Assembly: GCA_902618945.1 (NCBI GenBank)
Contig: CACNCK010000011.1
Span: 1-40,655 of the forward strand
Source: an uncultured SAR86 cluster bacterium
GTDB lineage: Bacteria; Pseudomonadota; Gammaproteobacteria; Magnimaribacterales; Magnimaribacteraceae
Direction: 5' to 3'
DNA: 40,655 nucleotides
Positions 10,247-20,097 of the stretch are shown in pieces. A program made the translations under genes and the position numbers. Below the pieces are notes generated by a model, which was not told the DNA's origin, did not search any database, and saw only the letters and a list, made by a program, of their open reading frames with translations. The stretch's first letter is position 1, and each line of letters opens with the position of its first letter.

Positions 10247-10717
10247 TTATAACTCCTGAGCTATTTGATCGATAATTTGTGAGTTTTTGTCTTTATCAAT
10301 CTCTGAGCCTAGTATTCTTTCAGCCCCCGCAACGGCTAGGGCCGCTACTTCAGACCTTAATTCTTCCTTGGTTCTTTTTGCGGCTTGATCTAAATCGCTT
10401 TGAGCAGAAACTTTTATCCTTTCAGCTTCTTCGTGTGCAGCAGATTTTGCATCCTCCACCAGCTGATTTGCTCGAGCATTTGCCTGGTTGACTAAATCAG
10501 CAGCTTCTTTCTTGGCCTCTTCTAAAATTTCAGCTTTTTTCTGATGAGCTTCATCAAGCTCTCGCTTTCCTCGGCTGGCAGCCTCTAATCCATCAGATAT
10601 TTCTTTTTCTCTCTCTTCAAGAGCTTCAAGAATATAAGGCCAGACGTATTGCATGGTGAACCACACAAAAAATACAAAGGCTAAAAGCTGTCCAAATAAT
10701 GTGGCGTTAAAATTCAT
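10247..10717 (-). CDS. atpF: F1Fo ATP synthase subunit b
   Basis: Membrane-anchored peripheral stalk. It has 156 aa, the same as E. coli. One N-terminal membrane segment (about residues 5-28, [20 protein letters not shown]) is followed by a long charged Ala/Glu/Lys-rich helix that would dimerise as a coiled coil, ending in [18 protein letters not shown]. It lies 22 bases after atpE. Only one b gene is present, without the b' copy seen in photosynthetic and alphaproteobacterial operons. Confidence 0.95.
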   Translation of the reverse strand: MNFNATLFGQLLAFVFFVWFTMQYVWPYILEALEEREKEISDGLEAASRGKRELDEAHQKKAEILEEAKKEAADLVNQANARANQLVEDAKSAAHEEAERIKVSAQSDLDQAAKRTKEELRSEVAALAVAGAERILGSEIDKDKNSQIIDQIAQEL

Positions 10718-10739
10718 TTACAAAACTCCGAGCTTATTT

Positions 10740-10970
10740 TTATGTGAATAAGAATAGAAGACCGATCGCAAGCGAGACGATGGGTATCGCATCTACTAGA
10801 CCCATACCAATTAGCAGCTGTGTAAAAAGGTAGGGCTGAAGTTCTGGCTGTCTTGCGATTCCTTCTAGGTATTTTGCAGTAATTAAACCAACACCGATTC
10901 CGACACCAATTGCGCCTCCTCCTGTCAGTAGGGCTCCTGCGACCCTTCTTATAGCTTCTGCTTCTTCCAT
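10740..10970 (-). CDS. atpE: F1Fo ATP synthase subunit c
   Basis: Proteolipid that forms the proton-driven rotor ring. It has 76 aa in two membrane helices joined by the polar loop ARQPELQP. The ion-binding carboxylate is Asp60 in GLVDAIP. The first helix carries the Gly-rich pattern GGGAIGVGIGVGL. The Asp carboxylate and the absence of obvious sodium-site residues point to proton use. An upstream in-frame extension to 11090 exists, but the ATG at 10970 is chosen because AGGAG lies 7 bases before it and the protein then matches the family in length; the extension would also overlap atpB. Confidence 0.96.
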   Translation of the reverse strand: MEEAEAIRRVAGALLTGGGAIGVGIGVGLITAKYLEGIARQPELQPYLFTQLLIGMGLVDAIPIVSLAIGLLFLFT

Positions 10971-10993
10971 TTTATTCTCCTTAAATAAAAAAA

Positions 10994-11963
<970 letters not shown>

Positions 11964-11980
11964 AAGAATTTGTTACTTTT

Positions 11981-12847
11981 TTAAGATTTTAATTTATCTA
12001 ACACACCCTCTAGAGTATCAAGATTTTTGTAACTTACTATTATTTTACCAGAGCCCTTCTTGCTATGTTTTATTTCTACAGGCGAGCCGAGTGTTTCAGA
12101 TAATTCTTTTTCAAGCGACACTATATTGGGGTCTCGTTGGGTTTTTGATTTAGCGCTCTTTTTTTTATTACCAGATAAACCTCCAACAATGGCTTCACAT
12201 TCTCTTACTGAAAGCGATTCTGAAACCACTCTCTTTGCACATTGAAGTTGAGCGTCTTCAGTGAGTGTTAAAAGTGCTCTAGCATGGCCCATTTCAATTT
12301 TTCCCTCTTCTAATAAAGATTGAACTTCGGGACTAAGCGACAGAAGCCTCAAGAGGTTGGTTACTGTTGAACGAGATTTTCCAACTGCTGCCCCAAGCTC
12401 TTCTTGCGAGAGATTAAATTCTCCTTGAAGCCTCAAAAGACCCTTGGCTTGGTCAAGAGCATTAAGATCCTCTCTTTGAAGGTTTTCTATTAGAGCAATT
12501 TTGGCAGTTTCATCGTTATTAAGATCCCTTATGATGGCTGGAACGGAACTAATGCCGGCGAGTTGAGCCGCCCTCCACCTTCTCTCACCAACAACTATCT
12601 CAAACCTTCCGGAGGCCAGCCTTCTTACAATCAATGGCTGAAGGATTCCTTGTTCTTTTATGCTTTGAGATAACTCCTCAAGAGTAGACTTGTGCATTTT
12701 TGTCCTTGGTTGATACTGCCCAGGAGCAAGATCATCTAAGGGAATCTGGGCAACTGAAACCCCATCTGACTTTGGTCTACCTCCCAAAAGAGAGTCTAGT
12801 CCGGTGCCTAAACTAGACTTGTCTTTGTTCATGAACGTTATCGCCAT
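11981..12847 (-). CDS. parB: Chromosome-partitioning protein ParB (Spo0J family)
   Basis: Binds parS centromere sites near the origin and, with ParA, segregates new chromosomes. It has 288 aa. The N-terminal GTGLDSLLGG is the ParA-contacting motif. The ParB/Srx nuclease-like domain includes VVGERRWRAAQLAG, and the helix-turn-helix is EELGAAVGKSRSTVTNLLRLL. A basic linker (KKKSAKSKTQR) and a C-terminal dimerisation region follow. The ATG at 12847 overlaps parA by 35 bases; it is preferred to the inner ATG at 12832 because GGAAG lies just upstream of it. A parS-like site lies in recF. Confidence 0.95.
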   Translation of the reverse strand: MAITFMNKDKSSLGTGLDSLLGGRPKSDGVSVAQIPLDDLAPGQYQPRTKMHKSTLEELSQSIKEQGILQPLIVRRLASGRFEIVVGERRWRAAQLAGISSVPAIIRDLNNDETAKIALIENLQREDLNALDQAKGLLRLQGEFNLSQEELGAAVGKSRSTVTNLLRLLSLSPEVQSLLEEGKIEMGHARALLTLTEDAQLQCAKRVVSESLSVRECEAIVGGLSGNKKKSAKSKTQRDPNIVSLEKELSETLGSPVEIKHSKKGSGKIIVSYKNLDTLEGVLDKLKS

Positions 12848-13607
12848 ACTGTTCTTCCATCTTGCTAATCAATTCTCCGGCCAAGGCAAGATAAGCCAAA
12901 GAGCCTTTAGCATTCGGCTCATAAGACAGAACGGACTTACCAAAACTAGGGGCTTCTGCTAATTTTATGTTTCTAGGAATAACTGTTGAGTACAGTTCGC
13001 TGGAAAAATGTTTTTGTAGCTCCCATGTTACCTGTTGGCCGAGCTTGTTGCGAGGGTCAAACATGGTCCTTACAACGGCTTTCAATTGGAGGTTGTGGCC
13101 GGTGCTATCGTTTAACTGTCCTACGGTCTCTAACAGTCCAGCCAAGCCTTCGAGGGCAAAATATTCACACTGCATCGGAACTAATAAGTCTTTGGCAGCT
13201 CTTAACCCGTTAAGTGTTAATAAATTTAGAGAAGGCGGGCAATCGATTATTATGTAGTCGTACTTTTCATTAATGTCGGTTAAGTAGTTTAATAGAGCTC
13301 TTTCTTGGTCCCCACCCCCTCTTAAGAAGGATTCCGCGGCAATTAGCTCCGGACCAGACGGCATAATGTCGTAACCCAGCTCTGTTCCAAAAATCACCTC
13401 ACCTTGTGTTCCCATTAAAGCTGCAGCAGACCCTTTGGTTTGATCGCACTTTTTTATACCAGATCCGGTGGTGGCGTTTGCCTGCGGATCAAGGTCAACT
13501 AAGAGGACGGCTCTTTTCATTGCGCTCAGAGAGGCTGCTAGATTTACAGCGGTGGTTGTCTTGCCAACGCCTCCTTTCTGGTTTGCTATAACTAATGTAT
13601 TAACCAT
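12813..13607 (-). CDS. parA: Chromosome-partitioning ATPase ParA (Soj family)
   Basis: Walker-type ATPase that moves ParB-parS complexes along the nucleoid. It has 264 aa. The deviant Walker A motif KGGVGKTT is at residues 11-18, followed by VLLVDLDPQANATTG and the Walker B-like segment YIIIDCPPSLNLLT. It has the short N-terminus of chromosomal ParA, without the extra DNA-binding domain of plasmid type Ia proteins. It overlaps rsmG upstream by 8 bases and parB downstream by 35, so mnmG-rsmG-parA-parB should be one transcript. Confidence 0.96.
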   Translation of the reverse strand: MVNTLVIANQKGGVGKTTTAVNLAASLSAMKRAVLLVDLDPQANATTGSGIKKCDQTKGSAAALMGTQGEVIFGTELGYDIMPSGPELIAAESFLRGGGDQERALLNYLTDINEKYDYIIIDCPPSLNLLTLNGLRAAKDLLVPMQCEYFALEGLAGLLETVGQLNDSTGHNLQLKAVVRTMFDPRNKLGQQVTWELQKHFSSELYSTVIPRNIKLAEAPSFGKSVLSYEPNAKGSLAYLALAGELISKMEEQYGDNVHEQRQV

Positions 13608-14184
13608 TGTTTTGTTCTGCTTCTATTGTAACCAAGATACGCGTCTTGTCTTTCGCTTTCGAAGGAAATTTTTCAATTTTTTTTAACAGGTAACCTTGTG
13701 GTATTTTTTCTTGATCAAACTGCTTTTGGGTTTTCATAAGCTTGAGCTCTACTCCTTTTTTCTGGAGTAAGGGAGCTGTTAAGCTAATGATAAATTCTGT
13801 AGAGCCTACTGCCCTACAGACTATGTCAAATGATTCGGGAAGGGTTTTTGTTTCTACTTTTTCGATTCTTTGATTTATGATTCTTGTATTATCTAGTCCC
13901 AAGCGAGAAGTGGTGCTTAATAAAAACGATGATTTTTTGCTGTTGCTTTCAATCAAATAGAATTCCTTGTCGGGATTAGTGATTGCAAGAGGTATGCCCG
14001 GAAACCCGCCCCCACTCCCCAAGTCAACTATGTTTTTGTTTAATGAAGAGGAAATTACCAAAGAGTCTGCTATATGAGACTCGATGTTGTGGGCTTGTTT
14101 TTTTGATATTAGGTTGTGAGTTTTGCTCCATGCAATTAGGTGGGCTTTATAGTCTGCCAATTGGCTTGTTTGATCTTTACCCAA
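13600..14184 (-). CDS. rsmG: 16S rRNA (guanine-N7)-methyltransferase RsmG
   Basis: Methylates G527 (E. coli numbering) of 16S rRNA using S-adenosylmethionine. It has 194 aa. The SAM-binding motif DLGSGGGFPGIPLAI is near residues 55-69, with LIESNSKKSSFL after it and CRAVGS further on, all typical of GidB/RsmG. It overlaps mnmG by 8 bases, a conserved neighbour pair, and parA by 8 bases. Confidence 0.94.
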   Translation of the reverse strand: MGKDQTSQLADYKAHLIAWSKTHNLISKKQAHNIESHIADSLVISSSLNKNIVDLGSGGGFPGIPLAITNPDKEFYLIESNSKKSSFLLSTTSRLGLDNTRIINQRIEKVETKTLPESFDIVCRAVGSTEFIISLTAPLLQKKGVELKLMKTQKQFDQEKIPQGYLLKKIEKFPSKAKDKTRILVTIEAEQNNG

Positions 14185-16039
14185 CGGCCTTTCTTTCCTT
14201 TTTCAAGTAGATCATCAGCAAAGAGATTGCTGCCGGAGTTACTCCGGGTAGTCTTGAGGCTCGTGCCAAGCTTTCCGGCCTTGCTTCAGATAATTTTTGT
14301 TTTACTTCGTTAGAAAGCCCAACAACTTTCTCGTAATTTATGTGTTTTGGAATTGGTGTATTTTCATTCCTTTGGAGTCTCTCTATATCAATTTTTTGTC
14401 TCTTTATGTAGCCCTCGTATTTAATAGAAGCTTCTATTTCATCAACAGCATTTGGAGCAAGCGTGATTTCCCCTTTTGGTAAGTGTGAATGAAGAACTTT
14501 GGGGCGTTTTAATATTTCGAAAAGGCTAATATTGCTTGAAATACCCTCACCCGTTTGTTTTTTTATTTTTTTGGCTTCGGGCGTGTTTGGCTTAAGTTTG
14601 TCTTTCTTTAATCTCAGGATTTCCTTGTTTGTAGCATCTCTTTTGTCTTGATATTTTTGCCACAATAAATCGGACACTATACCTAGCTTTCTCCCCTTTT
14701 CTGTTAAACGCATGTCTGCATTGTCCTCTCTTAGTATCAGTCTATATTCCGCTCTGCTTGTGAACATTCTATAAGGTTCTTTTGTGCCAAGGCTTACCAA
14801 ATCATCTATCAATACCCCAATATAAGCCTCATCTCTTTGTAATTCGAATGCTTCTTGATTCGTTGCCCGAAGTGATGCGTTAATTCCTGCAACTATGCCT
14901 TGAGCTGCTGCTTCTTCGTATCCTGTGGTTCCATTAATTTGACCTGCGAAAAATAAACCTGAAATCGTCTTTGTTTCTAAAGAGTGTTTTAAGCCTGTGG
15001 GGTCAAAGAAATCATACTCTATTGCATATCCGGGTCTTACTATTTTTGCATTTTCAAAACCTTTAATAGATTTTATAAGCTCTTTTTGGGCCTTCAGAGG
15101 TAGGCTTGTTGAAATACCGTTTGGATAAATAAGATCTGAATTGAGTCCTTCCGGCTCTGCGAATATCTGATGAGAGTCTCTTTCAGAAAATCTCATAACT
15201 TTATCTTCAATAGAAGGGCAATACCTTGGTCCTACACCCTCGATCAGACCCGAGTACATGGGTGATTCGTCAAGGTGATTCAATATTACTTGATGTGTTT
15301 TTTGGTTAGTGCGTGTCATGTAGCAATTTAGCTGCTCAGGTCTTTCGCTGGCTTGAGAAGTATAAGAAAGAAGTGGTGTTGGAGTGTCGCCTGGTTGTGG
15401 TGAAAGAAGAGACCAATCTATGGAGTGTTTGTTAAGTCTGGGAGGTGTTCCTGTTTTTAATCTGCCAACTTTTAAACTAAGACCTCTAAGTTTTTGAGCT
15501 AGTTTATCGCTAGAGGGATCTCCGATTCGTCCGCCCGAAGATTGCTCCAGACCAGTATGCATTACACCTCCCAGAAAAGTTCCGGTTGTTAGAATTACTG
15601 AATTGGAAAATATTTTCTCACCCTTTTCAGTTATTACAGACTTAATGGTTGAATTCTTAATATCCAGGTCGACGACTGAGCCCTCTTTAATTGTGAGGTT
15701 GGGAGAAGAAGACAAAAAGTCTTGTATTGCAGCCTTGTAAAGATCTCTATCAGTTTGCACTCTAGTAGCCCTTACGGCTTGCCCTTTTGTAGAATTAAGA
15801 ACTCGGTAGTGTATGCCAGCCTTATCCGCTGCTCTTGCCATCAAACCACCAAGGGCATCAACTTCCTTTGCAAGGTGACTTTTGCCAATGCCTCCAATTG
15901 CGGGGTTGCATGACATCTCACCTGTCTTGGATTTATCATGAGTTATAAGTAAAGTTTTTACGCCAAACCTAGAACATGCATCTGCAGCTTCAACACCTGC
16001 GTGCCCCCCACCTATGACTATAACATCGTATTTATTCAC
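14177..16039 (-). CDS. mnmG: tRNA uridine 5-carboxymethylaminomethyl modification enzyme MnmG
   Basis: FAD-dependent partner of MnmE; together they add the carboxymethylaminomethyl group to U34 of certain tRNAs. It has 620 aa, normal length. The N-terminal FAD fold is VIVIGGGHAGVEAADA. Conserved segments include MSCNPAIGGIGKSHLAKEVDALGG, of which the CNPAIGG part is diagnostic, and FAGQINGTTGYEEAAAQG. The C-terminus has the helical MnmE-contact domain (SRLPGVTPAAISLL). It heads the mnmG-rsmG-parA-parB group, with a 230-bp spacer upstream that separates it from mnmE. Confidence 0.97.
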   Translation of the reverse strand: MNKYDVIVIGGGHAGVEAADACSRFGVKTLLITHDKSKTGEMSCNPAIGGIGKSHLAKEVDALGGLMARAADKAGIHYRVLNSTKGQAVRATRVQTDRDLYKAAIQDFLSSSPNLTIKEGSVVDLDIKNSTIKSVITEKGEKIFSNSVILTTGTFLGGVMHTGLEQSSGGRIGDPSSDKLAQKLRGLSLKVGRLKTGTPPRLNKHSIDWSLLSPQPGDTPTPLLSYTSQASERPEQLNCYMTRTNQKTHQVILNHLDESPMYSGLIEGVGPRYCPSIEDKVMRFSERDSHQIFAEPEGLNSDLIYPNGISTSLPLKAQKELIKSIKGFENAKIVRPGYAIEYDFFDPTGLKHSLETKTISGLFFAGQINGTTGYEEAAAQGIVAGINASLRATNQEAFELQRDEAYIGVLIDDLVSLGTKEPYRMFTSRAEYRLILREDNADMRLTEKGRKLGIVSDLLWQKYQDKRDATNKEILRLKKDKLKPNTPEAKKIKKQTGEGISSNISLFEILKRPKVLHSHLPKGEITLAPNAVDEIEASIKYEGYIKRQKIDIERLQRNENTPIPKHINYEKVVGLSNEVKQKLSEARPESLARASRLPGVTPAAISLLMIYLKKERKAVG

Positions 16040-16269
16040 AATTAATAAAAAATATTTTGTTTTTCTTGAATCATATATTTTAACTTAGTTCATTATTATT
16101 GGGGACCACAAAGCCTGTGGAAAACTGGCACGACCCTTTAATTTTATTCATATTCCTTGGATGCGAAAGCTGTAAAAAACCAAAATATATGTTCTCAATT
16201 TATCTGTATATTCAGTTAATAAAAAAAATAGACACAAAACAAAAATGTTTTTCAACAGCGTTTGAACAG
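16040..16269. other. Longest non-coding spacer (mnmE-mnmG), AT-rich with a DnaA-box-like site
   Basis: This 230-bp gap is the largest in the core region. It holds one DnaA-box-like sequence (TTTTCCACA on the minus strand, 16124-16116, one mismatch from TTATCCACA). That box is half of an inverted repeat CCACA-5-TGTGG (16106-16120). AT-rich runs lie on both sides, and a weak hairpin sits near the mnmE stop. It must carry the mnmG promoter, though I cannot fix the boxes. In E. coli the origin borders mnmG, so a replication-related role is conceivable. Confidence 0.45.
16221..16251 (-). terminator. Weak candidate terminator after mnmE
   Basis: On the minus strand, AAAACA-TTTT-TGTTTT forms a 6-bp AT-rich hairpin 18 bases past the mnmE stop, and a run of eight T follows 6 bases later. 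The weak stem makes this uncertain. Confidence 0.25.
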
Positions 16270-17586
16270 TTATTTACCTATACAAAACTCCGAAAAAATT
16301 TCACCCAGAAGGTCATCCGCGCTCATAGGCCTTATGATGTCACCAAGGGCCGAATGGGCAGACCTCAAACTTTCTGCAACCAACTCTAATACCTGTCCTT
16401 CACTCAACGACATTATGGCCTCTTCTAAAAAAAGACCCCCACTTCTTAAAGAAATCTCATGTCTTTGTCTAGACAGAAATACAGTTTCCTCTCCCTCGTC
16501 TATTCCTAATCTTGCAATTAAAGCTTTGAGTAATTCCTCTACCCCCTGGCCAGTAGAGCACGATAAATAGAATGTGTTGTCTGTATTGGAGAACCTACCT
16601 TCAAGCAAGTCAGACTTATTCAACACAGTCAAAAAATCACCCAAGCCCACATCAAACCCCTGAACGGTTGTTGCATCTTGAACCAATAGGCACAAGTTTG
16701 ACTTTTTGATAACTTCTTTTGATCTCTGTATACCCTGTTCTTCAATAGGCCCTTCAGGGTCATGCCTGACTCCGGCTGTATCAACAAACTCTATGAGGAC
16801 GCCCCCGATATTCACAGATGTTTTCACCAGGTCGCGCGTAGTTCCAGGAACTTTAGAAGTAATTGCCAGCTCTTCCTTAGCCAAGAGGTTTAATAAAGAA
16901 GATTTTCCGGCGTTCGGAGGTCCCACAATAGCAACTGAATAACCATCTCTTAACTTTACCCCTTCTTTTACACGAGATAGTAATTCATTAATCTCGGCAT
17001 GAAAGTCCTGGAGCTCCTCTTTGACAGACTCAAGAACCGAAACATCAATCTCCTCTTCAGGAAAATCTATATTTGCCTCAACAACAACCCTTGCTTTAAC
17101 AATACCATCAAGCAAAAAGCTTATTTGTTCCGAAAACTCCCCTGAAAGGGACGAGTTAGCTGCTACAACAGCCGTTTTGCTTTGAGCGTTTATTAAATCA
17201 GCTACAGACTCGGCCTGAACAAGGTCAATTTTTTCGTTTAGAAATGCAGTTTTTGTAAACTCTCCTGGCTCAGCTACTACTGCACCAAGATCAACAGCCT
17301 CTTCTATCACTAAATTCACTATGGTTGGATTTCCATGACAATGGAACTCAACCACGTCGTCCCCAGTGTAAGAGTTAGGAGACTTAAAAAAAACAACCAT
17401 ACCATCATCTATTTTAGATCCGCCGCGTGACTTTATAGAACAGCGCTTGAAGCGCCAGGCATCTGCCAGTTCCCCGCACATACTTTCAGCTATGCTCTTA
17501 GAAAGCTTTCCAGACATTCTAATTATTGAAACACCACCCCTCCCTGGAACAGTGGCAGGAGCAATAATAGTTCTATTTTTACTCAA
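16270..17586 (-). CDS. mnmE: tRNA modification GTPase MnmE
   Basis: GTP- and folate-binding partner of MnmG in U34 tRNA modification. It has 438 aa. The N-terminal tetrahydrofolate-binding domain has IIRMSG and FHCHGNP. The inserted G domain starts with GPPNAGKS at residues 222-229, followed by GTTRD and DTAGVR. The C-terminus is the invariant C-I-G-K motif that takes part in the modification reaction. It lies 15 bases after yidC, which continues the classic rpmH-rnpA-yidD-yidC-mnmE string. Confidence 0.97.
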   Translation of the reverse strand: MSKNRTIIAPATVPGRGGVSIIRMSGKLSKSIAESMCGELADAWRFKRCSIKSRGGSKIDDGMVVFFKSPNSYTGDDVVEFHCHGNPTIVNLVIEEAVDLGAVVAEPGEFTKTAFLNEKIDLVQAESVADLINAQSKTAVVAANSSLSGEFSEQISFLLDGIVKARVVVEANIDFPEEEIDVSVLESVKEELQDFHAEINELLSRVKEGVKLRDGYSVAIVGPPNAGKSSLLNLLAKEELAITSKVPGTTRDLVKTSVNIGGVLIEFVDTAGVRHDPEGPIEEQGIQRSKEVIKKSNLCLLVQDATTVQGFDVGLGDFLTVLNKSDLLEGRFSNTDNTFYLSCSTGQGVEELLKALIARLGIDEGEETVFLSRQRHEISLRSGGLFLEEAIMSLSEGQVLELVAESLRSAHSALGDIIRPMSADDLLGEIFSEFCIGK

Positions 17587-17601
17587 CGCCGATAGAGCTC
17601 A

Positions 17602-19257
17602 TTAGCCAGAGCCAACAGACCCAGTTCCGTACTTGGTACCTCTCGAATACCACCACTGTTGAAATATTTGAATAACCATATTTACAAGCCAATATAAAAC
17701 CAAGCCTGACGGGAACCACGCAAAAATAACTGCAAAAACCAGAGGAAAGAACTTCATCATCTGGGCCTGCATCGGGTCCGCATTGGGCGGAGTGGGTGTT
17801 AATTTTTGAGAAAGGTACATGCCAGCCCCGTTAAGAATAGGGAGAATAAAGTAAGGATCCATGGCCGACAAGTCATCTATCCACAGAAAGAAGGGAGAGT
17901 GTCTTAATTCAACGGTTTCGAGTAAAACCCAATAGAAAGCCAGGAAAAAGGGCATTTGAGCCAACATAGGCAAGCAGCCCCCAAGCGGGTTTACACCTTC
18001 TTTTTTGTACACTTCCATTAACTCTTGACTCATGGCTTGCCTGTTATCTCCGTGTTTCTCTTGTAAAAGCTGCATTTTGGGTGCTAATTCCCTCATCTTA
18101 CCCATCGACACATAGGCTTTCGCTGAAAGGGGCCAGGTTAAGAGCTTCAAGGCAACAGTGAGAAAGATAATCGCCAGACCCCAGTTATTAAAAAGGCTGT
18201 GTCCGAGGTCTAAAAACCAATACATAGGCTTACCTAACCACCATAAAAATCCGTAGTCTACGGTTAAATCAAGGTTTTCCTCGATTTCGACAAGCTGTTT
18301 AGGTAGTTTTGGGCCTACATAAAGAGTATTGTTTGTTGATACTGTCTCGCCATAAGAAAGAATAGAATCTCTGGAGGTGTAACCTAAGGAGTATCTTCCA
18401 GAGTTTTCCCCATACCTTCCCTGGTAGAGATATTCTTCATTTTGATCAGGAATCCATGCAGACAAGAAATAATGTTGTATTAAAGCAACCCAGCCTCCTG
18501 CCGACCTATTCTGATATGAAGATTCCCTTATGTCATCAAAATCATATTTTTCATAAGTATCTTTTGTTGATGAAAAGACAGGACCAAGATAGGTATACAT
18601 TAAACCGCTCTCTTCTACTGCCGAGCCGTCTCTTTCAATAACCACATAAGGCGTAATTGAAACATCTTCACCCAAAAGAGAGTTAACCTTGTCTTCAATT
18701 TTTAAAGAATAACCTGTGTTTTCAATCTCTATTTTCCTAGAAAAATTTAACCCACCAGACGTACCTTCAAGAATATAAACTTTTAAATTTCCTTCACCAG
18801 ATTGCTCCGTAATTTTTTCAAATTGTGGATTTAAATATCCTTGGGTCCGAGTGTAAAAACCACTGTTAGCAAAATACACATTTTCTCTTCCGGAGTTTGT
18901 GTCATAGGTTTTTCCAAATATGTTGAACCTTTCCCCCGACCCTTTCTCTTCCGCGATGTTTTTTAAACTCGAAAACTCGAACCTCCCTGTTCTCGATTCA
19001 ACCAATAAAGACAAATCATTATTTTGTATTTCAAAATAATTAAGCTCTTGGGCGGCAACTCCAACCGGCTCCTGATTTGCCTGTGAAAGAGGGGCAAGAG
19101 GTTCTGAAAGTGAACGCTCACTATCATTAAAAGACTTGATTTCTGTTTGTTCTTGAGAAGATACATCATAGATGTCGTTATTTGTCGGCCATTGCAAAAG
19201 AAGATAATAAAGTGTAAGGCCGATTCCTATTATCAAGAATGTTTTAACTACGTCCAT
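17602..19257 (-). CDS. yidC: Membrane protein insertase YidC
   Basis: Inserts inner-membrane proteins alone or with Sec; substrates include ATP synthase subunits a and c encoded nearby. It has 551 aa, with the first membrane helix ([20 protein letters not shown]), a large periplasmic beta domain, and the conserved C-terminal membrane core ([20 protein letters not shown] and the last helices). The large periplasmic domain is the Gram-negative form. The ATG at 19257 is preferred over the one at 19278 because GGAG lies upstream and family members start MD-x-x-R/K. The start overlaps the end of yidD. Confidence 0.96.
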   Translation of the reverse strand: MDVVKTFLIIGIGLTLYYLLLQWPTNNDIYDVSSQEQTEIKSFNDSERSLSEPLAPLSQANQEPVGVAAQELNYFEIQNNDLSLLVESRTGRFEFSSLKNIAEEKGSGERFNIFGKTYDTNSGRENVYFANSGFYTRTQGYLNPQFEKITEQSGEGNLKVYILEGTSGGLNFSRKIEIENTGYSLKIEDKVNSLLGEDVSITPYVVIERDGSAVEESGLMYTYLGPVFSSTKDTYEKYDFDDIRESSYQNRSAGGWVALIQHYFLSAWIPDQNEEYLYQGRYGENSGRYSLGYTSRDSILSYGETVSTNNTLYVGPKLPKQLVEIEENLDLTVDYGFLWWLGKPMYWFLDLGHSLFNNWGLAIIFLTVALKLLTWPLSAKAYVSMGKMRELAPKMQLLQEKHGDNRQAMSQELMEVYKKEGVNPLGGCLPMLAQMPFFLAFYWVLLETVELRHSPFFLWIDDLSAMDPYFILPILNGAGMYLSQKLTPTPPNADPMQAQMMKFFPLVFAVIFAWFPSGLVLYWLVNMVIQIFQQWWYSRGTKYGTGSVGSG

Positions 19258-19480
19258 GCTCTGATTCTCCAGGTACATTATCTATTCCACTACCACCCCA
19301 AGGATTACACCTAATTATTCTTTTAATGGCCAAGACAGAGCCTCGATAAGTCCCATGAACCTTCAAAGCTTCCAGCGCATACTGAGAACAGGTGGGATGG
19401 AACCTGCAGCTTTGACCTAACAATGGGCTTAAATACCTTTGGTAAAATTTTATAATTCTAATAAGTGTTTTGTTAATCAT
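19244..19480 (-). CDS. yidD: Membrane protein insertion efficiency factor YidD
   Basis: A small protein of 78 aa, inner-membrane associated, that aids YidC-dependent insertion. It has the full family pattern: [14 protein letters not shown], then [19 protein letters not shown] and [18 protein letters not shown]. The three conserved Cys are present. It overlaps the rnpA end by 8 bases and the yidC start by 14, so its translation is coupled to both. Confidence 0.95.
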   Translation of the reverse strand: MINKTLIRIIKFYQRYLSPLLGQSCRFHPTCSQYALEALKVHGTYRGSVLAIKRIIRCNPWGGSGIDNVPGESEHGRS

Positions 19481-19811
19481 CTTTGACTATAAACTTTCCC
19501 CAGATTTTATCTAAATCTTTTTTAAGCTCCCCTTCTTTTCCTTTTAAATTTTTTTTTACATATACAACAAAATCTTTATGTGGCAATTCTAAAACCTTTG
19601 CAAGAAAACTTCCTTTTATTTTTCTCTTTATATTATTTCGGTCTACAGCAAGCTTATTATCCTTTTTCCTAATCGCCACCCCTATCCTTGAAAAACCTAA
19701 GGCATTATCTTTTGAAAGAATCAATATGTTTTTGGTGGAGTGTTTTTGATCGGGACTTTCGAAAATATCACCAAAACCTTCTTTAGATGATATGGAGCGC
19801 TTAGGGCCCAT
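19473..19811 (-). CDS. rnpA: Ribonuclease P protein component
   Basis: Protein subunit of RNase P, which helps the catalytic RNA trim tRNA 5' ends. It has 112 aa and is basic. The family signature is seen as [19 protein letters not shown], continuing into NIKRKIK (the RNA-binding RNR motif appears as D-R-N-N-I-K-R). The ATG follows the rpmH stop with no intervening base (TAA ATG), the usual coupling of these two genes. The sequence is more diverged than its neighbours, but the position and motif agree. Confidence 0.92.
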   Translation of the reverse strand: MGPKRSISSKEGFGDIFESPDQKHSTKNILILSKDNALGFSRIGVAIRKKDNKLAVDRNNIKRKIKGSFLAKVLELPHKDFVVYVKKNLKGKEGELKKDLDKIWGKFIVKDD

Positions 19812-19946
19812 TTAGACAGTTAGGGAAAGCCTCCCCCTTTTCCTTCTATTGCTAAGCACCTTTTTACCTCCGAGAGTAGAGTTTCTTGAACGGAAGCCAT
19901 GAGTTCTGGCTCGTTTGATTTTACTCGGCTGATATGTTCTTTTCAT
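19812..19946 (-). CDS. rpmH: 50S ribosomal protein L34
   Basis: A 44-aa, very basic ribosomal protein of the large subunit: it starts [18 protein letters not shown] and ends KRGRLSLTV, matching the family almost end to end. Longer in-frame starts exist upstream, but the ATG at 19946 gives the standard length. It is the first gene leftward of the rpmH-dnaA spacer, with its own promoter facing away from dnaA. Confidence 0.97.
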   Translation of the reverse strand: MKRTYQPSKIKRARTHGFRSRNSTLGGKKVLSNRRKRGRLSLTV

Positions 19947-19972
19947 AGTGCTTAAAAGGTAATCGGTTGCGA

Positions 19973-20001
19973 ATGATAGAGTTTTTGTTGACTTAAAACA
20001 A
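19973..20001 (-). promoter_or_regulatory. Probable rpmH promoter
   Basis: On the minus strand, TTGTTT (20001-19996) and TATCAT (19978-19973) are spaced by 17 bp. Transcription would start near 19966, about 20 bases before the rpmH ATG. Confidence 0.5.
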
Positions 20002-20030
20002 GCAAAATGATTGAAACAATATATTAACAA

Positions 20031-20070
20031 GTTATCCACAATAAATATCTGTGTTTATTCTGTGGATAAC
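20031..20070. promoter_or_regulatory. Inverted pair of perfect DnaA boxes
   Basis: TTATCCACA on the plus strand at 20032-20040 and the same 9-mer on the minus strand at 20069-20061 face each other. The symmetry extends beyond the boxes: GTTATCCACA plus ATAAA on the left mirrors TTTAT plus GTGGATAAC on the right, making a near-perfect 40-bp inverted repeat. The right box overlaps the expected -35 area of dnaA, suggesting DnaA represses its own gene. Confidence 0.85.
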
Positions 20071-20084
20071 TTTGCTAATCTATA

Positions 20085-20090
20085 TATAAT
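20085..20090 (+). promoter_or_regulatory. dnaA -10 box very close to the start codon
   Basis: A perfect TATAAT ends 7 bases before the dnaA ATG at 20098. The -35 region would fall in the right DnaA box (GTGGAT, a poor match). If used, the transcript would begin at or next to the ATG. No Shine-Dalgarno sequence precedes dnaA, which agrees with that. Confidence 0.45.
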
Positions 20091-20097
20091 CAATTTT

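Larger units (their letters stand above)
19947..20097. other. rpmH-dnaA spacer: likely oriC / dnaA control region
   Basis: A 151-bp AT-rich gap between divergent rpmH and dnaA, the place of oriC in Pseudomonas and many other bacteria. It contains two perfect DnaA boxes in inverted orientation (20032-20040 and 20061-20069), an AT-rich stretch (ATATATTAA and TATATATAAT) and promoters for both genes. Genes on both sides point away from it (minus strand to the left, plus to the right), as expected next to an origin. Two boxes are few for a full oriC, so it may be mainly an autoregulated dnaA promoter. Confidence 0.6.

Noticed and set aside
16099-16389. 96-codon plus-strand frame in the mnmE-mnmG spacer
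   Set aside because: It runs over 100 bases into mnmE on the opposite strand, has no ribosome site and shows no recognisable protein features.
17877-17885. CTATCCACA, a DnaA-box-like sequence in yidC
   Set aside because: A single one-mismatch 9-mer within coding DNA with no second box near it is expected by chance.
20011-20097. Upstream in-frame start for dnaA adding 29 residues
   Set aside because: The extension would translate the DnaA boxes and the promoter, does not resemble DnaA domain I, and has no ribosome site. DnaA proteins begin near the FWxxC segment at 20098.
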